DNA of 64,000 bases from Paenibacillus sp. FSL H8-0048 (GCF_038002825.1 NZ_JBBODF010000001.1:5146001-5210000); one strand, 5' to 3'; counted from the stretch's first letter, positions 42,120-52,077 are shown. Notes: generated by a model not told the origin, from the letters alone. Translations and numbers: made by a program.

Positions 42120-43247
42120 ATGTTAATTATATACATCGCCGGATTCATTGTGTGCATGGGGCTTGCACTGCTTTTGACGCCGTTCGTGAAGAAATTCGCT
42201 ATTAAGATCGGTGCGACAGATGTGCCAAATGCCCGTAAAGTGCATACGAAGATCATGCCCCGCCTCGGCGGACTCGGCATATTTCTGGCGTTTGTGTTAG
42301 GCCTGCTTGCCGTATTACCGATTATTCCTTATGACTTCACTCCCCGGGAGGCTAATTTCATTAAGGCGCTGCTATGCGGCGGCGGTCTGATTGTGTTGAT
42401 CGGCGGTCTGGATGACCGTTTCGAGCTGTCAGCCAAAGTGAAGCTGCTGGGCCAAATTGCCGCTGCCTGCATCGTGGTTTTCGGGTTTGGCATCACGGTT
42501 GATTTCGTAAATATTCCTTTTCATAATAGCTATTCTTCCTTAGAGAGCTGGATTGCCATCCCTCTGACGATCTTCTGGATAGTCGGTGTCACGAACGCCG
42601 TGAACCTGATCGACGGACTGGACGGGCTTGCAGCAGGCGTATCCGGTATCGCAATTGCAACGATTGCCGTCATGGCCTTCCTGATGGGGAACACCATGGT
42701 TGCCCTGCTCTGTCTGCTGCTTCTGGGCAGCATTCTGGGATTCCTGTTCTTCAACTTTCATCCCGCCAAAATCTTCATGGGCGATACAGGCTCGCTGTTC
42801 CTGGGCTTCTGCCTGGCGCTGCTCGCACTGCTAGGCTTCAAACAGATTGCGGTAGTCTCATTCATCACACCACTCCTGATCATCGGAGTTCCGTTATCGG
42901 ATACATTCTTCGCCATCGTCCGGCGCAAGCTGCAGAAGAAGCCAATCTTCGCTCCGGATAAAGGCCATCTCCATCACTGTCTGCGCGAACTTGGCTTTAG
43001 CCACCGCCAGACGGTACTTATTATCTACGGCATTGCCGCATTCTTCGGCATCCTGGCGGTCATCCAGACCTCAGCTTCGCTTTACGAAGCCAACTGGGTT
43101 ACCTTTGTAGTCATCTGTGTCATGCTCTTCTTCCTGCAGATCGGTGCAGAGATTACCGGGGTCATCAGTAAGACCAAGCGTCCGGTGATTGATTTGTTTT
43201 TGAGAATGCGGATGAAGGTTGGGCAAGAGCGGGGCAGCAAGCTATAA
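42120..43247 (+). CDS. tagO: Undecaprenyl-phosphate N-acetylglucosaminyl-1-phosphate transferase
   Basis: 375 residues, about eleven membrane helices. It starts wall-polymer synthesis by moving GlcNAc-1-phosphate to undecaprenyl phosphate. Family motifs: the first cytoplasmic loop VPNARKVHTKIMPRLGG, the acidic pair GGLDDRFEL, NAVNLIDGLDGLAAG, KIFMGDTGSLFLGF, and the HIHH-like loop APDKGHLHHCLRELGFSHRQ near the end. ATG 42120 follows GGAGGTC. No evidence distinguishes teichoic acid from secondary wall polymer as product. Confidence 0.95.
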   Translation: MLIIYIAGFIVCMGLALLLTPFVKKFAIKIGATDVPNARKVHTKIMPRLGGLGIFLAFVLGLLAVLPIIPYDFTPREANFIKALLCGGGLIVLIGGLDDRFELSAKVKLLGQIAAACIVVFGFGITVDFVNIPFHNSYSSLESWIAIPLTIFWIVGVTNAVNLIDGLDGLAAGVSGIAIATIAVMAFLMGNTMVALLCLLLLGSILGFLFFNFHPAKIFMGDTGSLFLGFCLALLALLGFKQIAVVSFITPLLIIGVPLSDTFFAIVRRKLQKKPIFAPDKGHLHHCLRELGFSHRQTVLIIYGIAAFFGILAVIQTSASLYEANWVTFVVICVMLFFLQIGAEITGVISKTKRPVIDLFLRMRMKVGQERGSKL

Positions 43248-43297
43248 ATTCTTCGGCATCTTAGCTTAACTCATCATTAGTTTCATTAAATATTAGT

Positions 43298-43328
43298 GCG
43301 TATCCTTTCATGAGGGTACGCCTTTTTT
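43298..43328 (+). terminator. Terminator after tagO
   Basis: GCGTATCC / GGGTACGC with loop TTTCATGA, followed by CTTTTTTT. Confidence 0.8.
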
Positions 43329-43476
43329 TGTCTTATGCTTGCAGCCGGGCAGGCTGAAGCCCTTTGCTATTGCAGATCTGGATGCCGCTTACAGAAAAGT
43401 TGTGCGTAGTCCTTCAAATTATGGGCTGCTGGACCGATAAAATAATTATCATCAACAAAAGGGAGAGGTTAATGAC

Positions 43477-46400
43477 ATGCAGCGCATGAGAAAAACATTT
43501 ATCTGGACACTTCTGTTCGCTTTATTGGTATCCTTAGTCCCCCCGGGACTTATGAATATTGCGGCGGCTGCAGACAAGCCGACCAGTTACTTCACACCGG
43601 ACAATCAAAAGCTGCGGAATACGGTTGATCTGACCCTGCTGCCGCCAGCTTCATCATCGTCATCTGCGCAAATTGCCAGAGGCAATGTATTGCAGGTGAC
43701 AGATGCGAGTCTGACAGTAACAGGAACCTTCACCAAGGTAACCAGTTCTACACTTGGAGCCAATGTACAGTTATTGACGTGGGATCAGAAGAACGGCAAA
43801 TGGCTGGAAGATCCTACACATGTTACGCCTGGAGTTGTTCAGCTGGATGTTGATAGTCCTGACAACCGCTTCAGTGCCAATTTGACCTTATATCCCGGTA
43901 TGAACCGGATTACATTGACCGGATCACAGGGCAGTAATGACCGCTCAGAGGCATTTTACGTTCTGTTCGATAAGGTCCCGTATGTAGAGAAGCTTCAGGT
44001 TCTGGGAGGATCTGAGAAGCTGAATTTAAATGAAGGCGCGCAGTTGGTAGTAGCCAATAAGGAAATCACCTTGGAAGGTAAGGCCCAGAATGCTACCAAG
44101 GTTACAGTCTCTCTTAATGACGGTACGGCTTCAAGCACATCATTATTGCAGGACGGCACCTTCTTTTCCCAGCGTATGGAGCTTAAGCCTGGGGTAAATA
44201 GCCTTAAGCTGGTTGTCCAGAATGGTTCTGACACACTCAGCTTTCAATATTCAATTTTCTACTATGATGAGAAGAACCCGATAGTCGCCATGTACTTAGG
44301 AGATTCAAAGGGCCAGGGTCAGGATTTCTTATACGGAGACCAGCCAGTGATGACAGAAGACAGCGATACCGCCAATCTGTTTGTCCAGATGATGGTTCCT
44401 GATAATGCAGGAGTACCTTTTAGCGGATCGGCAGTTGTGAAGCTGGATAGTGTAGTCCCCGCTATTAAATATGGGGAAGGATTGACCCTTGGAAGTGGTG
44501 GTACTGTAGAGTTAAAAGTAGGCAATGGTGAAATTTTGGTGCCATCTCCAGTTAAGGATGCGCCGGCTTACCGGTTGGTAACTTTCCAGGTCCCTCTGAC
44601 TCTAAACAAGGATAATGCAACACCCGCTAACCGCTTAGAAAAGCAAACGCACAATCTTTCAGTAGCATATGGCACCAAGACCGTTAACCGGTCTATTGAT
44701 TTTCAGTATATGAAGAATAACATTGTAATTACAGATATGAAGTATTTGCAGGGATATAATGAGACTACAGATACAGTACCTGCCGGAGTAACGCTGAATG
44801 GGGCTAAGGTGGATTCTGGAGAATTCTATATCTTGGTCAAGACTAATGCTGCTGCGTCTGATAAAGTAACTACTCCTGTAAAACTGTTGGCAAGCTATCT
44901 TCCTTTGTCCACTAGGAAACTGGAACCTAAATGGATAAAATCACTATCCCTTACAGAGCACATCTTTAAAATTACGGATTTCCAGAACGGCAATCAGACT
45001 GTCCGATTCAAGATTGATGGCTCGTCATCAAACAAGGATGTGAATATTTCATTTGCTTCCAAGAGCTACATTTATGTATCCAACCTTACGGATGGCCAAA
45101 CTTATGTAATAAACTCCAAAGAAAGTACAGTATTGAACGTAAAAGGACAATATATTGATTTTAATCTGGGCAGCAGCTACTTCCTGGCTGAAATGTATGT
45201 GAATGGAACGAAGAAGAAGCCCACGGGAACTGAGAAATGGCTTAACCCAAGTGATGGTACTTTTTCAGTTGATTTAGATATTGATGCAAGCAAAGGACCC
45301 ATCGTATTCGGGGAGAACAAAATTGTTCTTACAGGAACAGGGGTAGATGAAAAAGGACAGGTTCGTGAGGTTCGCAAGGAACTGCGCGTCTATATTCTCG
45401 ATGAGAACGTATCAACCATCAGCAAGTTCCAGCCAGCCTTAGGCACAGGGAGATCTACATTCCCGGACACTAATTTTGGACCAACGGATGTACTGCTCAC
45501 GAAGTTGTTTAATTTGACACCTGATTTTATTTATAATGAAACAAAGTATACAACCAGTCTAAAAACTTACGATTTAGTGCTGCGGGGCAGCGGGGCTGTG
45601 AAGCTGAACCTGAACCTGGGTACCAAAAATATTTTGTCGCTTGATATTCCGGCAAACGCCAGTACTACAAATACAGCAAGCCCGGTGTTTGCGGATCAAC
45701 GTTACACTACCAGCTTTGCCGGCAGTCAGAGGGATTTCGTAATGCGGATTCAGGATCTTACTAATGATACACCGGGAACCTACATTTATACGCTGGAACT
45801 GATTAACAGCACTGGTGCCAAAACTAGCCAGAAGCTGGAGTTAATCCGGGAGGTCAGTGCTTACCGCATTCTGTCTCCTCAGCCCTCTGTGGGGACTCAG
45901 TATGTTGTGAATAAGAACTTTGTTCATTTTGATATTGAGGCTGAGGGAGCTACAAGTGTTGTTATTGATAAAGAGCAGGCTGTTAAGCGAACGGATCTGG
46001 GACCTGGCAGATTTGCTCTGGATTATGTAGGCTTGAAGCCGGATAAGGCAAACAGCATCAAAATTCAAGTTGTCAGAGGAAGCAGTACAAGTACAGATAC
46101 TATCTCGATATTCTATACGGGTACTGTGGCTGTTGATTCGCAGTATATGGCTCCTAAGGTAGCGGACAAATACAGTGTATTTAATAAGAAGCTGGAACTG
46201 AGCTTCCCGAAAGGGACTGTAATGCAAAGTACAGATACACGCAACCTGAAGAAGTTCTATCCGGATACCAAACTTCGCTTCGGCATTGCTGAACCGACAA
46301 CAGGTGTGGTAGAACGCCGTAACGATTATGGCAATGTCATCGGCTTCCCGGTAACCTTTGAGGAGAGCGGAATTCCTAACTGGACTATTCCGGATGAATT

Positions 46401-47412
46401 CTCACTTCGTTTCAGCTCTCCATATGAGAGCAGCAACTTTGTAAGAATATCTGATGTGTACTGGATTAGCGGAGGACTAGGCGAACAGGGTGCTGTATCG
46501 ACTGCAGGCTACATTCCTGCAACGAATGGCCTGGCTCCATATTCTGTAGATGGTTTGTTCGGTGATCCGCAGACTCCGGCAGAACGCAAGATCACTCCAT
46601 CCAAGCGGGGAAAACTAACACTGGCCTTCGACTCTAATGTGGTTGATGACGCAGGGACTGTTGTAACTGTATTTCAATATAATTCCAACCGTGAATGGGT
46701 GAATATTGGTGGTACTGTAGATACCAACAAGCATACGATCAGTGTTCCGTTTGATGAGTTTGGTTATTACAAGGTTATGAAGATGAGCCGCGGTTATAAT
46801 GACATTACGAATCATCAATGGGCCCGGAACATTCTCAATGCCCTCTATGCCAAGGGGATCATGAATAACCTGCGCTTTGAACAGTTTGGCACAGACGATC
46901 AGACTACAAGAGGAGAGTTCGCAACCCTGCTGGTAAAAGGCTTGAATCTGCCGCTTAACTATGATGACAATAAGACTTACGCTGATTTGGTTCCAGGGGC
47001 CGGTTCAGTGACTTGGGATTATGAACATATTGAAACAGCCTCGAGAGCCGGAATTGTGACTGGACTTACCGATGGGGTATTCGGACCAGATCAACCGATT
47101 ACGCGCGAGCAGGCGGCAGTGATGATTGCCAGAGCACTCAAGCTGAAGCTGCCGGTTAATGATCAGAAATTAAAGGATGCAGTAGCCAAGTCATTCCTGG
47201 ATTCCGGTAAAATAGAGTCCTATGCATTAGCCGCAGTTCAGGCCGTGTCAAAGGCGAAAATAATGAACGGGGCTGAAGTCACCACCACGGGTCAAAAGAA
47301 GGCTTCTTACAACTTTAATCCCAAAGCCAATATGACAAGAGCCGAGGCTGGTAAAATTGCTGTGGAGCTTTTGAAGAAAAGCACTACAATTTTCCCTAAA
47401 ACTCTGAGCTAG
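43477..47412 (+). CDS. Large SLH-domain surface protein
   Basis: 1311 residues. A signal peptide is clear (MQRMRKTF, a hydrophobic core, and AAAADKP near residue 31). The middle 1000 residues are beta-rich, Ser/Thr/Asn-rich and without Cys-based motifs, probably Ig-like modules (for example LNEGAQLVVANKEITLEG near 190 and later VVIDKEQAVKRTDLGPG). Three SLH domains close the protein, starting near residues 1106 (YNDITNHQWARNIL), 1168 (YADLVPGAGSV, with GLTDGVFGPDQPITREQAAV) and 1245, the last being degenerate. The SLH end should bind the pyruvylated polymer made through csaB. ATG 43477 is eight bases after GGGAGAGG. Confidence 0.92.
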   Translation: MQRMRKTFIWTLLFALLVSLVPPGLMNIAAAADKPTSYFTPDNQKLRNTVDLTLLPPASSSSSAQIARGNVLQVTDASLTVTGTFTKVTSSTLGANVQLLTWDQKNGKWLEDPTHVTPGVVQLDVDSPDNRFSANLTLYPGMNRITLTGSQGSNDRSEAFYVLFDKVPYVEKLQVLGGSEKLNLNEGAQLVVANKEITLEGKAQNATKVTVSLNDGTASSTSLLQDGTFFSQRMELKPGVNSLKLVVQNGSDTLSFQYSIFYYDEKNPIVAMYLGDSKGQGQDFLYGDQPVMTEDSDTANLFVQMMVPDNAGVPFSGSAVVKLDSVVPAIKYGEGLTLGSGGTVELKVGNGEILVPSPVKDAPAYRLVTFQVPLTLNKDNATPANRLEKQTHNLSVAYGTKTVNRSIDFQYMKNNIVITDMKYLQGYNETTDTVPAGVTLNGAKVDSGEFYILVKTNAAASDKVTTPVKLLASYLPLSTRKLEPKWIKSLSLTEHIFKITDFQNGNQTVRFKIDGSSSNKDVNISFASKSYIYVSNLTDGQTYVINSKESTVLNVKGQYIDFNLGSSYFLAEMYVNGTKKKPTGTEKWLNPSDGTFSVDLDIDASKGPIVFGENKIVLTGTGVDEKGQVREVRKELRVYILDENVSTISKFQPALGTGRSTFPDTNFGPTDVLLTKLFNLTPDFIYNETKYTTSLKTYDLVLRGSGAVKLNLNLGTKNILSLDIPANASTTNTASPVFADQRYTTSFAGSQRDFVMRIQDLTNDTPGTYIYTLELINSTGAKTSQKLELIREVSAYRILSPQPSVGTQYVVNKNFVHFDIEAEGATSVVIDKEQAVKRTDLGPGRFALDYVGLKPDKANSIKIQVVRGSSTSTDTISIFYTGTVAVDSQYMAPKVADKYSVFNKKLELSFPKGTVMQSTDTRNLKKFYPDTKLRFGIAEPTTGVVERRNDYGNVIGFPVTFEESGIPNWTIPDEFSLRFSSPYESSNFVRISDVYWISGGLGEQGAVSTAGYIPATNGLAPYSVDGLFGDPQTPAERKITPSKRGKLTLAFDSNVVDDAGTVVTVFQYNSNREWVNIGGTVDTNKHTISVPFDEFGYYKVMKMSRGYNDITNHQWARNILNALYAKGIMNNLRFEQFGTDDQTTRGEFATLLVKGLNLPLNYDDNKTYADLVPGAGSVTWDYEHIETASRAGIVTGLTDGVFGPDQPITREQAAVMIARALKLKLPVNDQKLKDAVAKSFLDSGKIESYALAAVQAVSKAKIMNGAEVTTTGQKKASYNFNPKANMTRAEAGKIAVELLKKSTTIFPKTLS

Positions 47413-47538
47413 GCAGTAACAGTCCTATAGTAAAAACCTTATTCAGGTTAAATTACCATTCGGACATCTTTGTAATCTGCTCCCATTTGCGTTACAATGT
47501 CAAAGAAACCATTTTTACGTGAAAGGTGAAAGCCATCG

Positions 47539-47880
47539 ATGAAACCGATTTTATCTAAAGCACAATTGGATTACACGAAAGCAAAGAATATGTTTGAGAA
47601 TAGAGCAAAGGTTATGGAAAAGGAAATTGCAGCGAAGCGGGCCCTGCAGGAGATCACTCAGGAGGTAATGGAAGAGCTTGTTCAAGCAACGGGCTTCCAT
47701 GATGCTTATAATGAACTGGTTATTGCTGAGAATGCTTTGATTGAATGGTCCCACAGCACAATCAAGCATGAGAAGAGCTACCGCGAGAACCGCGCAGCAA
47801 TCGATGCCATGTATGAGAATGTAAATTCAAGCCCAGAGAAGCGCCAGGAGTTAATACAGCTATCGATGAAGATTCGGTAG
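47539..47880 (+). CDS. Uncharacterised helical protein
   Basis: 113 residues, rich in Glu, Lys and Ala and predicted to be almost entirely helical (MFENRAKVMEKEIAAKRALQEITQEV..., then ALIEWSHSTIKHEKSYRENR). No signal peptide, membrane segment, Cys or metal motif. I do not recognise the family. ATG 47539 follows GAAAGG with good spacing, and a perfect terminator follows, so the gene appears to be a real single-gene unit. Confidence 0.7.
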   Translation: MKPILSKAQLDYTKAKNMFENRAKVMEKEIAAKRALQEITQEVMEELVQATGFHDAYNELVIAENALIEWSHSTIKHEKSYRENRAAIDAMYENVNSSPEKRQELIQLSMKIR

Positions 47881-47903
47881 TCCCGGATATATTAAGATGA
47901 AGG

Positions 47904-47939
47904 AAAGACTGCTGAGGTAACCTCAGCAGTCTTTCTTTA
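47904..47939 (+). terminator. Terminator after the 113-residue gene
   Basis: AAAGACTGCTGAGG / CCTCAGCAGTCTTT, perfect 14-bp stem with loop TAA. Being nearly symmetric with A and T flanks it could work in both directions. Confidence 0.9.
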
Positions 47940-47991
47940 AAATATAAGAATGTATAGGTTTCACGCTATACGTTATCCTTCTATTTCTCAC

Positions 47992-48033
47992 GGAAACGGT
48001 ACCGTCCTTTAAAAGGACGGCAATGCCGTTTCC
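47992..48033. other. Double-stem cruciform-like hairpin in the S-layer gene upstream region
   Basis: Outer stem GGAAACGG/CCGTTTCC and inner stem CCGTCCTTT/AAAGGACGG separated by a small internal loop. It is not followed by a T-run. It lies about 140 bp upstream of the first candidate promoter of the S-layer gene, so a regulatory or boundary role is possible. Confidence 0.6.
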
Positions 48034-48170
48034 ACTTGTGTAAATCATTATTCGAGAACGTGTTAACCCTGTTGTAATGTGGGTATATACTTATTAGCTT
48101 GAATGCTTATTAACAAATACATCACTTTTAGTATGCAATATTTGTTTATAAACTTAGCAAATATTGTTTA

Positions 48171-48200
48171 ATGACGTTTAGAATGCCTCTATGCTATACT
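48171..48200 (+). promoter_or_regulatory. Candidate promoter P1 of the SLH/S-layer gene
   Basis: ATGACG (four of six) at 48171-48176, 18-bp spacer, TATACT at 48195-48200 with the extended TGC before it. The start codon is some 370-440 bp downstream, which gives a long leader. A stem AAAAAGTT/AACTTTTT (48291-48322) lies in that leader. Confidence 0.5.
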
Positions 48201-48415
48201 GATTCCCGTAGCCACCCAACATTAACAATAGTTAGTAGAACATACATATTGTATCTTCTAGAGTTTCGGGGCAGGGATACAGCAGGGCAGAAAAAGTTTT
48301 TTTAACCAAAGCGCAACTTTTTTGAAACTACTGCGTTTAAGGTGTAGAGTCATTTGCACAAGGCAATTGCGGAATGCCCTGAAGGCACAGCCCGTTGCTA
48401 AATGGAAAAATTAGC

Positions 48416-48444
48416 TTTACGTGACTAGAGGCACATTGTATAAT
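48416..48444 (+). promoter_or_regulatory. Candidate promoter P2 of the SLH/S-layer gene
   Basis: TTTACG (four of six) at 48416-48421, 17-bp spacer, perfect TATAAT at 48439-48444. It lies 125-197 bp before the two possible start codons. Confidence 0.5.
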
Positions 48445-48640
48445 ACTTAGGTAGAATTAGGAATCTAGTATTACTATGCCTTGAAGCTGTTTACAAGTTT
48501 CTGTGATACCCGTCACAGACATTATTTATACTTAATCTGCTCAACTCGGGAAAGGGGGTGCTCGACAAATGAGTGATATGAGCTACACAACTAAAGAAAA
48601 ATCCCAGTTTATGAATGTCCAAGGAGGAGAAAAAAAGGTT

Positions 48641-51340
48641 ATGAAGAAAATTTTATCCGTAGCATTGTCTACAGCAATGGCATTCTCGATGTTTGCCTCT
48701 GTAGCGTTTGGTGAAACAGCAAAGGTAACTCCACAACAAGCATTTGATGCTTTGGCAGCAAAGGGTGTTGTGAATGGCTTCCCTGATGGTCAGGCTCACC
48801 TTGAAAAGGATCTGACTCGCGGAGAGTTCGCTAAGATCGTTACTAAATTGTTTGGTCTTACTGAAGTAACTGGCAAGTTGTCTTACAAAGATAAAGGATA
48901 CGACGCTAAAAACTGGGCCGTTCCTTATATCGAAGCTGTTACAGCTGCTGGCTTGATGCAAGGTCAAGATACAGTTAAGGGACTCTTCAACTTCAATGGC
49001 AAAGTAACAGTTGAAGAAGTTTCTAAAGTATTGGCTATCGCTCTTAAGCTGGAACAACCAACAACAACTGACAACAGTGCATCTGTATGGGCTAAAGGAT
49101 ATGCTCAAGCAGTAATCAACGCTGGTCTGGTAGCTAAGGATTACAACTTCAAAGCTAACGCTACCCGCTCTTTGGTAATTGAAACAGCTTACTATGCTGA
49201 GCAAATCGGTAAGGTTCCTACATTGACTGTAGCTTCTGCTGAAGCAGTAAGCCCAACTCAAGTAGTTGTTACCTTCTCTGATAAGACAACTGCAAACGTT
49301 GAATTGACAACTGCCCTGGTAGAAGGCGTTGAACAAACAATCAACTTCAAACACCTTGAAAAGGACTACACTGCAAAAGTAACTCTGCAGGCGCCTAAGG
49401 TTGTAGCTGTTGAAGCTCCAAACTCCAAGCAATTGGTTGTTAAATTCAACCGTGCTATCAGCACTGATTCCCTGATCTCTGATGATAAGGTTATCGCTAA
49501 CACAATCAAAGTAGTTACCGTAACTGGAACTAATAATGTTACTGTTGCAGGTGCTCATGCTACTGTGAATGCTGGCGGAAATGAAGCAACTATCACTTTC
49601 CCAAGCACTGAGTTCATGAAGGGCCAGTACTCCGTTGTAGTTACTGATGCAGTTAAGACTTCTTCAGGAACTGCTTTCGCTACTTATACTACCCTGTTGA
49701 ATGTTGCTGACACTACTGCTCCTACAGTTGTTAGTGCAACAGCAGTAGCTAAGACTACTACTAATACTGTAACTGTAAAAGTAAGCGAGCCAGTGAAAAA
49801 AGCTGGAATTATCGCTTATGTTAACGGTGCGGCTGCATCTGCTACTGTATCTGATGATACTTATGACACAATTACACTCACTACTGGTGCTGCTCTGAAC
49901 AGTGGTTCCAGCTATGATGTATCCCTGTTGAACGTATCTGACTATGCAGGAAACATTGCTACCCCTAACCCAATCAAAACTACTGTTGCTGTAACTTCTG
50001 ATACAGCGGCTCCAAGCATCACTAAGATTGTCAATGTAAGTGACAAGTACTTCGATATCACTTTCAACAAGAAAGTTAGCTATCAGTCCTTTGTTGCTAA
50101 TGTTCGCTTGTTGAATGTATATGGTGAAAGCCAAGGTACATTGTCTGTGAAGACAACTAAAGACAGCGACACAATTAGACTGCAAGTTCCTGCAGGCTTC
50201 AAGGTTCCTGATACTGCTGCATTCACTGGAAACCTGGTATTCGCTGCATCCGTTAAGGATACACTTGGTAACACTCTGGGAACTGCACTGACTCAGCCAG
50301 TAACAATCACTAAGGACACAGTTGCTCCAACAGTAATCAGTGCTGTTTACGGCAGCAAGGGTCTGGTTGTTACCTTCTCTGAGAATATCCTTTCTCTGTC
50401 CGGTGCTCCAACATTGATCAATGAATCCACTGGTCAGTTGGTAAATGCGAACTTCGCATCCCCATCAATTGATGGCGCGAAAGTAACTTACCCTAACGTA
50501 GCTGCTTTGAGCGGAAGCTATACACTTCGTCTGCCAGCTGCATTCGTTGTTGATGATTCCCTCACTGGAAACAAATCTGCAGCGACTACAGTTACTGTAA
50601 CTGCTGCTGCTGCTTCGACAACGGATACGGAAAGACCTACTGTAACTAGTGTTAGTTACAAAGAAACTACTGCTAATGGAAAGAAAGAAAATGTTGTCAT
50701 TGTTGTATCTGCTCAGGATAACAAAGGCTTGAATGTTGCCAGCCTTCGCGACCTTAACAGCTATACACTGGATGGCAAGGCTCTGCCAAACACTGCCTAC
50801 TCTTTCATCACCAAGACAACTGGCGACAACTCTTCTGCACCACTGTCAGCAGAACTTACAATCACTATTCCTAGCTCGTCGATCACTGAGTCTAAGACTT
50901 ATAACTTCGTAGCTTCCGGTATCGTGGATACTGCAGGAAATGGAATTGTTGCTTTCCCTCAAAACATGAGCCTGACTGATGGAGTTGCACCTACACTGAC
51001 TGGAGCCACTGTTTCCACTGGTGATACTCAAGTTCTGGTGTTGAGCTTCTCTGAAAACCTCAATACTGCAACTGTTCAGAAGGAAGACTTCGAATTCGTT
51101 ATCAATGGCGTTGCAACAACTGCTAATGATTCCCTGTACACTGCAAACACTGTAACTGCTGGTGCAGGTAACGATTCCGGTAAGTACTATGTAACGTTCA
51201 CTGTGAAGTCAACTGGTAAGCTTCTTGATCTTAACGCTAACAACATCAACACAGTTAAGGTTAAAGTTAACACCACTGCTAACATCACAGATACTTCCAA
51301 CAACGTTATCGTTACTGGAACAGAAGTTGACGCTAAGTAA
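48641..51340 (+). CDS. SLH-domain protein, probable main S-layer protein
   Basis: 899 residues from ATG 48641. The signal peptide MKKILSVALSTAMAFSMFAS...AFG is followed by three SLH domains at about residues 25-180 (AFDALAAKGVVNGFPDG, then YDAKNWAVPYIEAV, then ASVWAKGYAQAVINAGL) and a long Thr/Val/Ala-rich array of Ig-like modules (AVSPTQVVVTFSDKT, DTTAPTVVSATAV, DTAAPSITKI, DTVAPTVISAVYG, ERPTVTSV, DGVAPTLTGA). The reading frame also starts at ATG 48569 with its own RBS (AAAGGGGG), adding 24 residues. Codon use is strongly biased to GCT, ACT, GTA and AAC, unlike its G+C-rich neighbours, as expected of a very abundant protein. A strong terminator follows. Confidence 0.9.
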   Translation: MKKILSVALSTAMAFSMFASVAFGETAKVTPQQAFDALAAKGVVNGFPDGQAHLEKDLTRGEFAKIVTKLFGLTEVTGKLSYKDKGYDAKNWAVPYIEAVTAAGLMQGQDTVKGLFNFNGKVTVEEVSKVLAIALKLEQPTTTDNSASVWAKGYAQAVINAGLVAKDYNFKANATRSLVIETAYYAEQIGKVPTLTVASAEAVSPTQVVVTFSDKTTANVELTTALVEGVEQTINFKHLEKDYTAKVTLQAPKVVAVEAPNSKQLVVKFNRAISTDSLISDDKVIANTIKVVTVTGTNNVTVAGAHATVNAGGNEATITFPSTEFMKGQYSVVVTDAVKTSSGTAFATYTTLLNVADTTAPTVVSATAVAKTTTNTVTVKVSEPVKKAGIIAYVNGAAASATVSDDTYDTITLTTGAALNSGSSYDVSLLNVSDYAGNIATPNPIKTTVAVTSDTAAPSITKIVNVSDKYFDITFNKKVSYQSFVANVRLLNVYGESQGTLSVKTTKDSDTIRLQVPAGFKVPDTAAFTGNLVFAASVKDTLGNTLGTALTQPVTITKDTVAPTVISAVYGSKGLVVTFSENILSLSGAPTLINESTGQLVNANFASPSIDGAKVTYPNVAALSGSYTLRLPAAFVVDDSLTGNKSAATTVTVTAAAASTTDTERPTVTSVSYKETTANGKKENVVIVVSAQDNKGLNVASLRDLNSYTLDGKALPNTAYSFITKTTGDNSSAPLSAELTITIPSSSITESKTYNFVASGIVDTAGNGIVAFPQNMSLTDGVAPTLTGATVSTGDTQVLVLSFSENLNTATVQKEDFEFVINGVATTANDSLYTANTVTAGAGNDSGKYYVTFTVKSTGKLLDLNANNINTVKVKVNTTANITDTSNNVIVTGTEVDAK

Positions 51341-51360
51341 TCTCCGATTACTGCAGTTCA

Positions 51361-51392
51361 AGAATAGCCTCTTCGGAGGCTATTCTTTTTTT
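51361..51392 (+). terminator. Terminator of the S-layer gene
   Basis: AGAATAGCCTC / GAGGCTATTCT with a TTCG tetraloop and seven T, a very strong signal. Confidence 0.97.
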
Positions 51393-51427
51393 ATAGCCAT
51401 TTATCCCACCATAAGGAGGAATCACAT

Positions 51428-51997
51428 TTGAAGACCGCTTGGAAAGTTACGATGTCAGCAGTATTGCTGGCGGGTGGCCTGTGGGCAGGCTCCATGCTTA
51501 ACTTAACGGCTGAAGGCGCCGGTGTCGGATCACAGCCAGGAACAGCAGAGGACCCGGTGGTTACCAAGAGTTATGTGGACCAGCAGATTCAAAAGGTTTT
51601 GCAGGGTGGGACAATAAGTCCACCTACTCAAGCTCCGGCCGCTACAGCAACTAATGCACCGGCTGCAACTACAGCTCCTACCAAAGCGCCGGCTTCCGCT
51701 TCAGGGGATACAGGCAATACTGGTAATGCCAGTGAAATTGTTGATGTGAAGCCTGGACAGACCCTTATTGCTGGAGCAGGTGCAGAATTCATTGTCCGTG
51801 CCGGCAAAGCGGTCATTTATTCCCAGGATGCTAATGGGGTGGCTGACTTGACGGATGGTGTCGATTTGGCGAATGGTGCCGCTGCGCCTACGAATCATCT
51901 GTTATCTTTCCCGCGGGATGGCCGGGGGATCGCTGTACAGGACGGTCAGACGATGAAAATCGTTGTTATGGTCCGTGGTGCATATACTCTGAAATAA
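51428..51997 (+). CDS. Secreted protein of unknown function with Thr/Ala/Pro linker
   Basis: 189 residues from TTG 51428 after AAGGAGG. A signal peptide (MKTAWKVTMSAVLLAGGLWAG) is followed by a short helical part (DPVVTKSYVDQQIQKVL), a mucin-like stretch of PTQAPAATATNAPAATTAP type (about residues 60-95), and a compact C-terminal domain (IVDVKPGQTLIAGAGAEFIV to the end) that ends in VMVRGAYTLK. I do not recognise a catalytic motif. The position directly after the S-layer gene suggests a surface role. Confidence 0.75.
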   Translation: MKTAWKVTMSAVLLAGGLWAGSMLNLTAEGAGVGSQPGTAEDPVVTKSYVDQQIQKVLQGGTISPPTQAPAATATNAPAATTAPTKAPASASGDTGNTGNASEIVDVKPGQTLIAGAGAEFIVRAGKAVIYSQDANGVADLTDGVDLANGAAAPTNHLLSFPRDGRGIAVQDGQTMKIVVMVRGAYTLK

Positions 51998-52050
51998 ACA
52001 GCAACTCGTGTTAAAGTTCACTTCAATCGACATTATTCTTTCTATATAAA

Positions 52051-52077
52051 GAATGCCCTGTATTGCACTTCAATATA
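52051..52077 (+). promoter_or_regulatory. Possible sigma-G-type promoter of the SASP gene
   Basis: GAATG matches the -35 GHATR and CAATATA is six of seven against CATNHTA, but the spacer is 15 bp, shorter than the usual 17-18. SASP genes are normally transcribed by sigma-G in the forespore. Confidence 0.3.
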
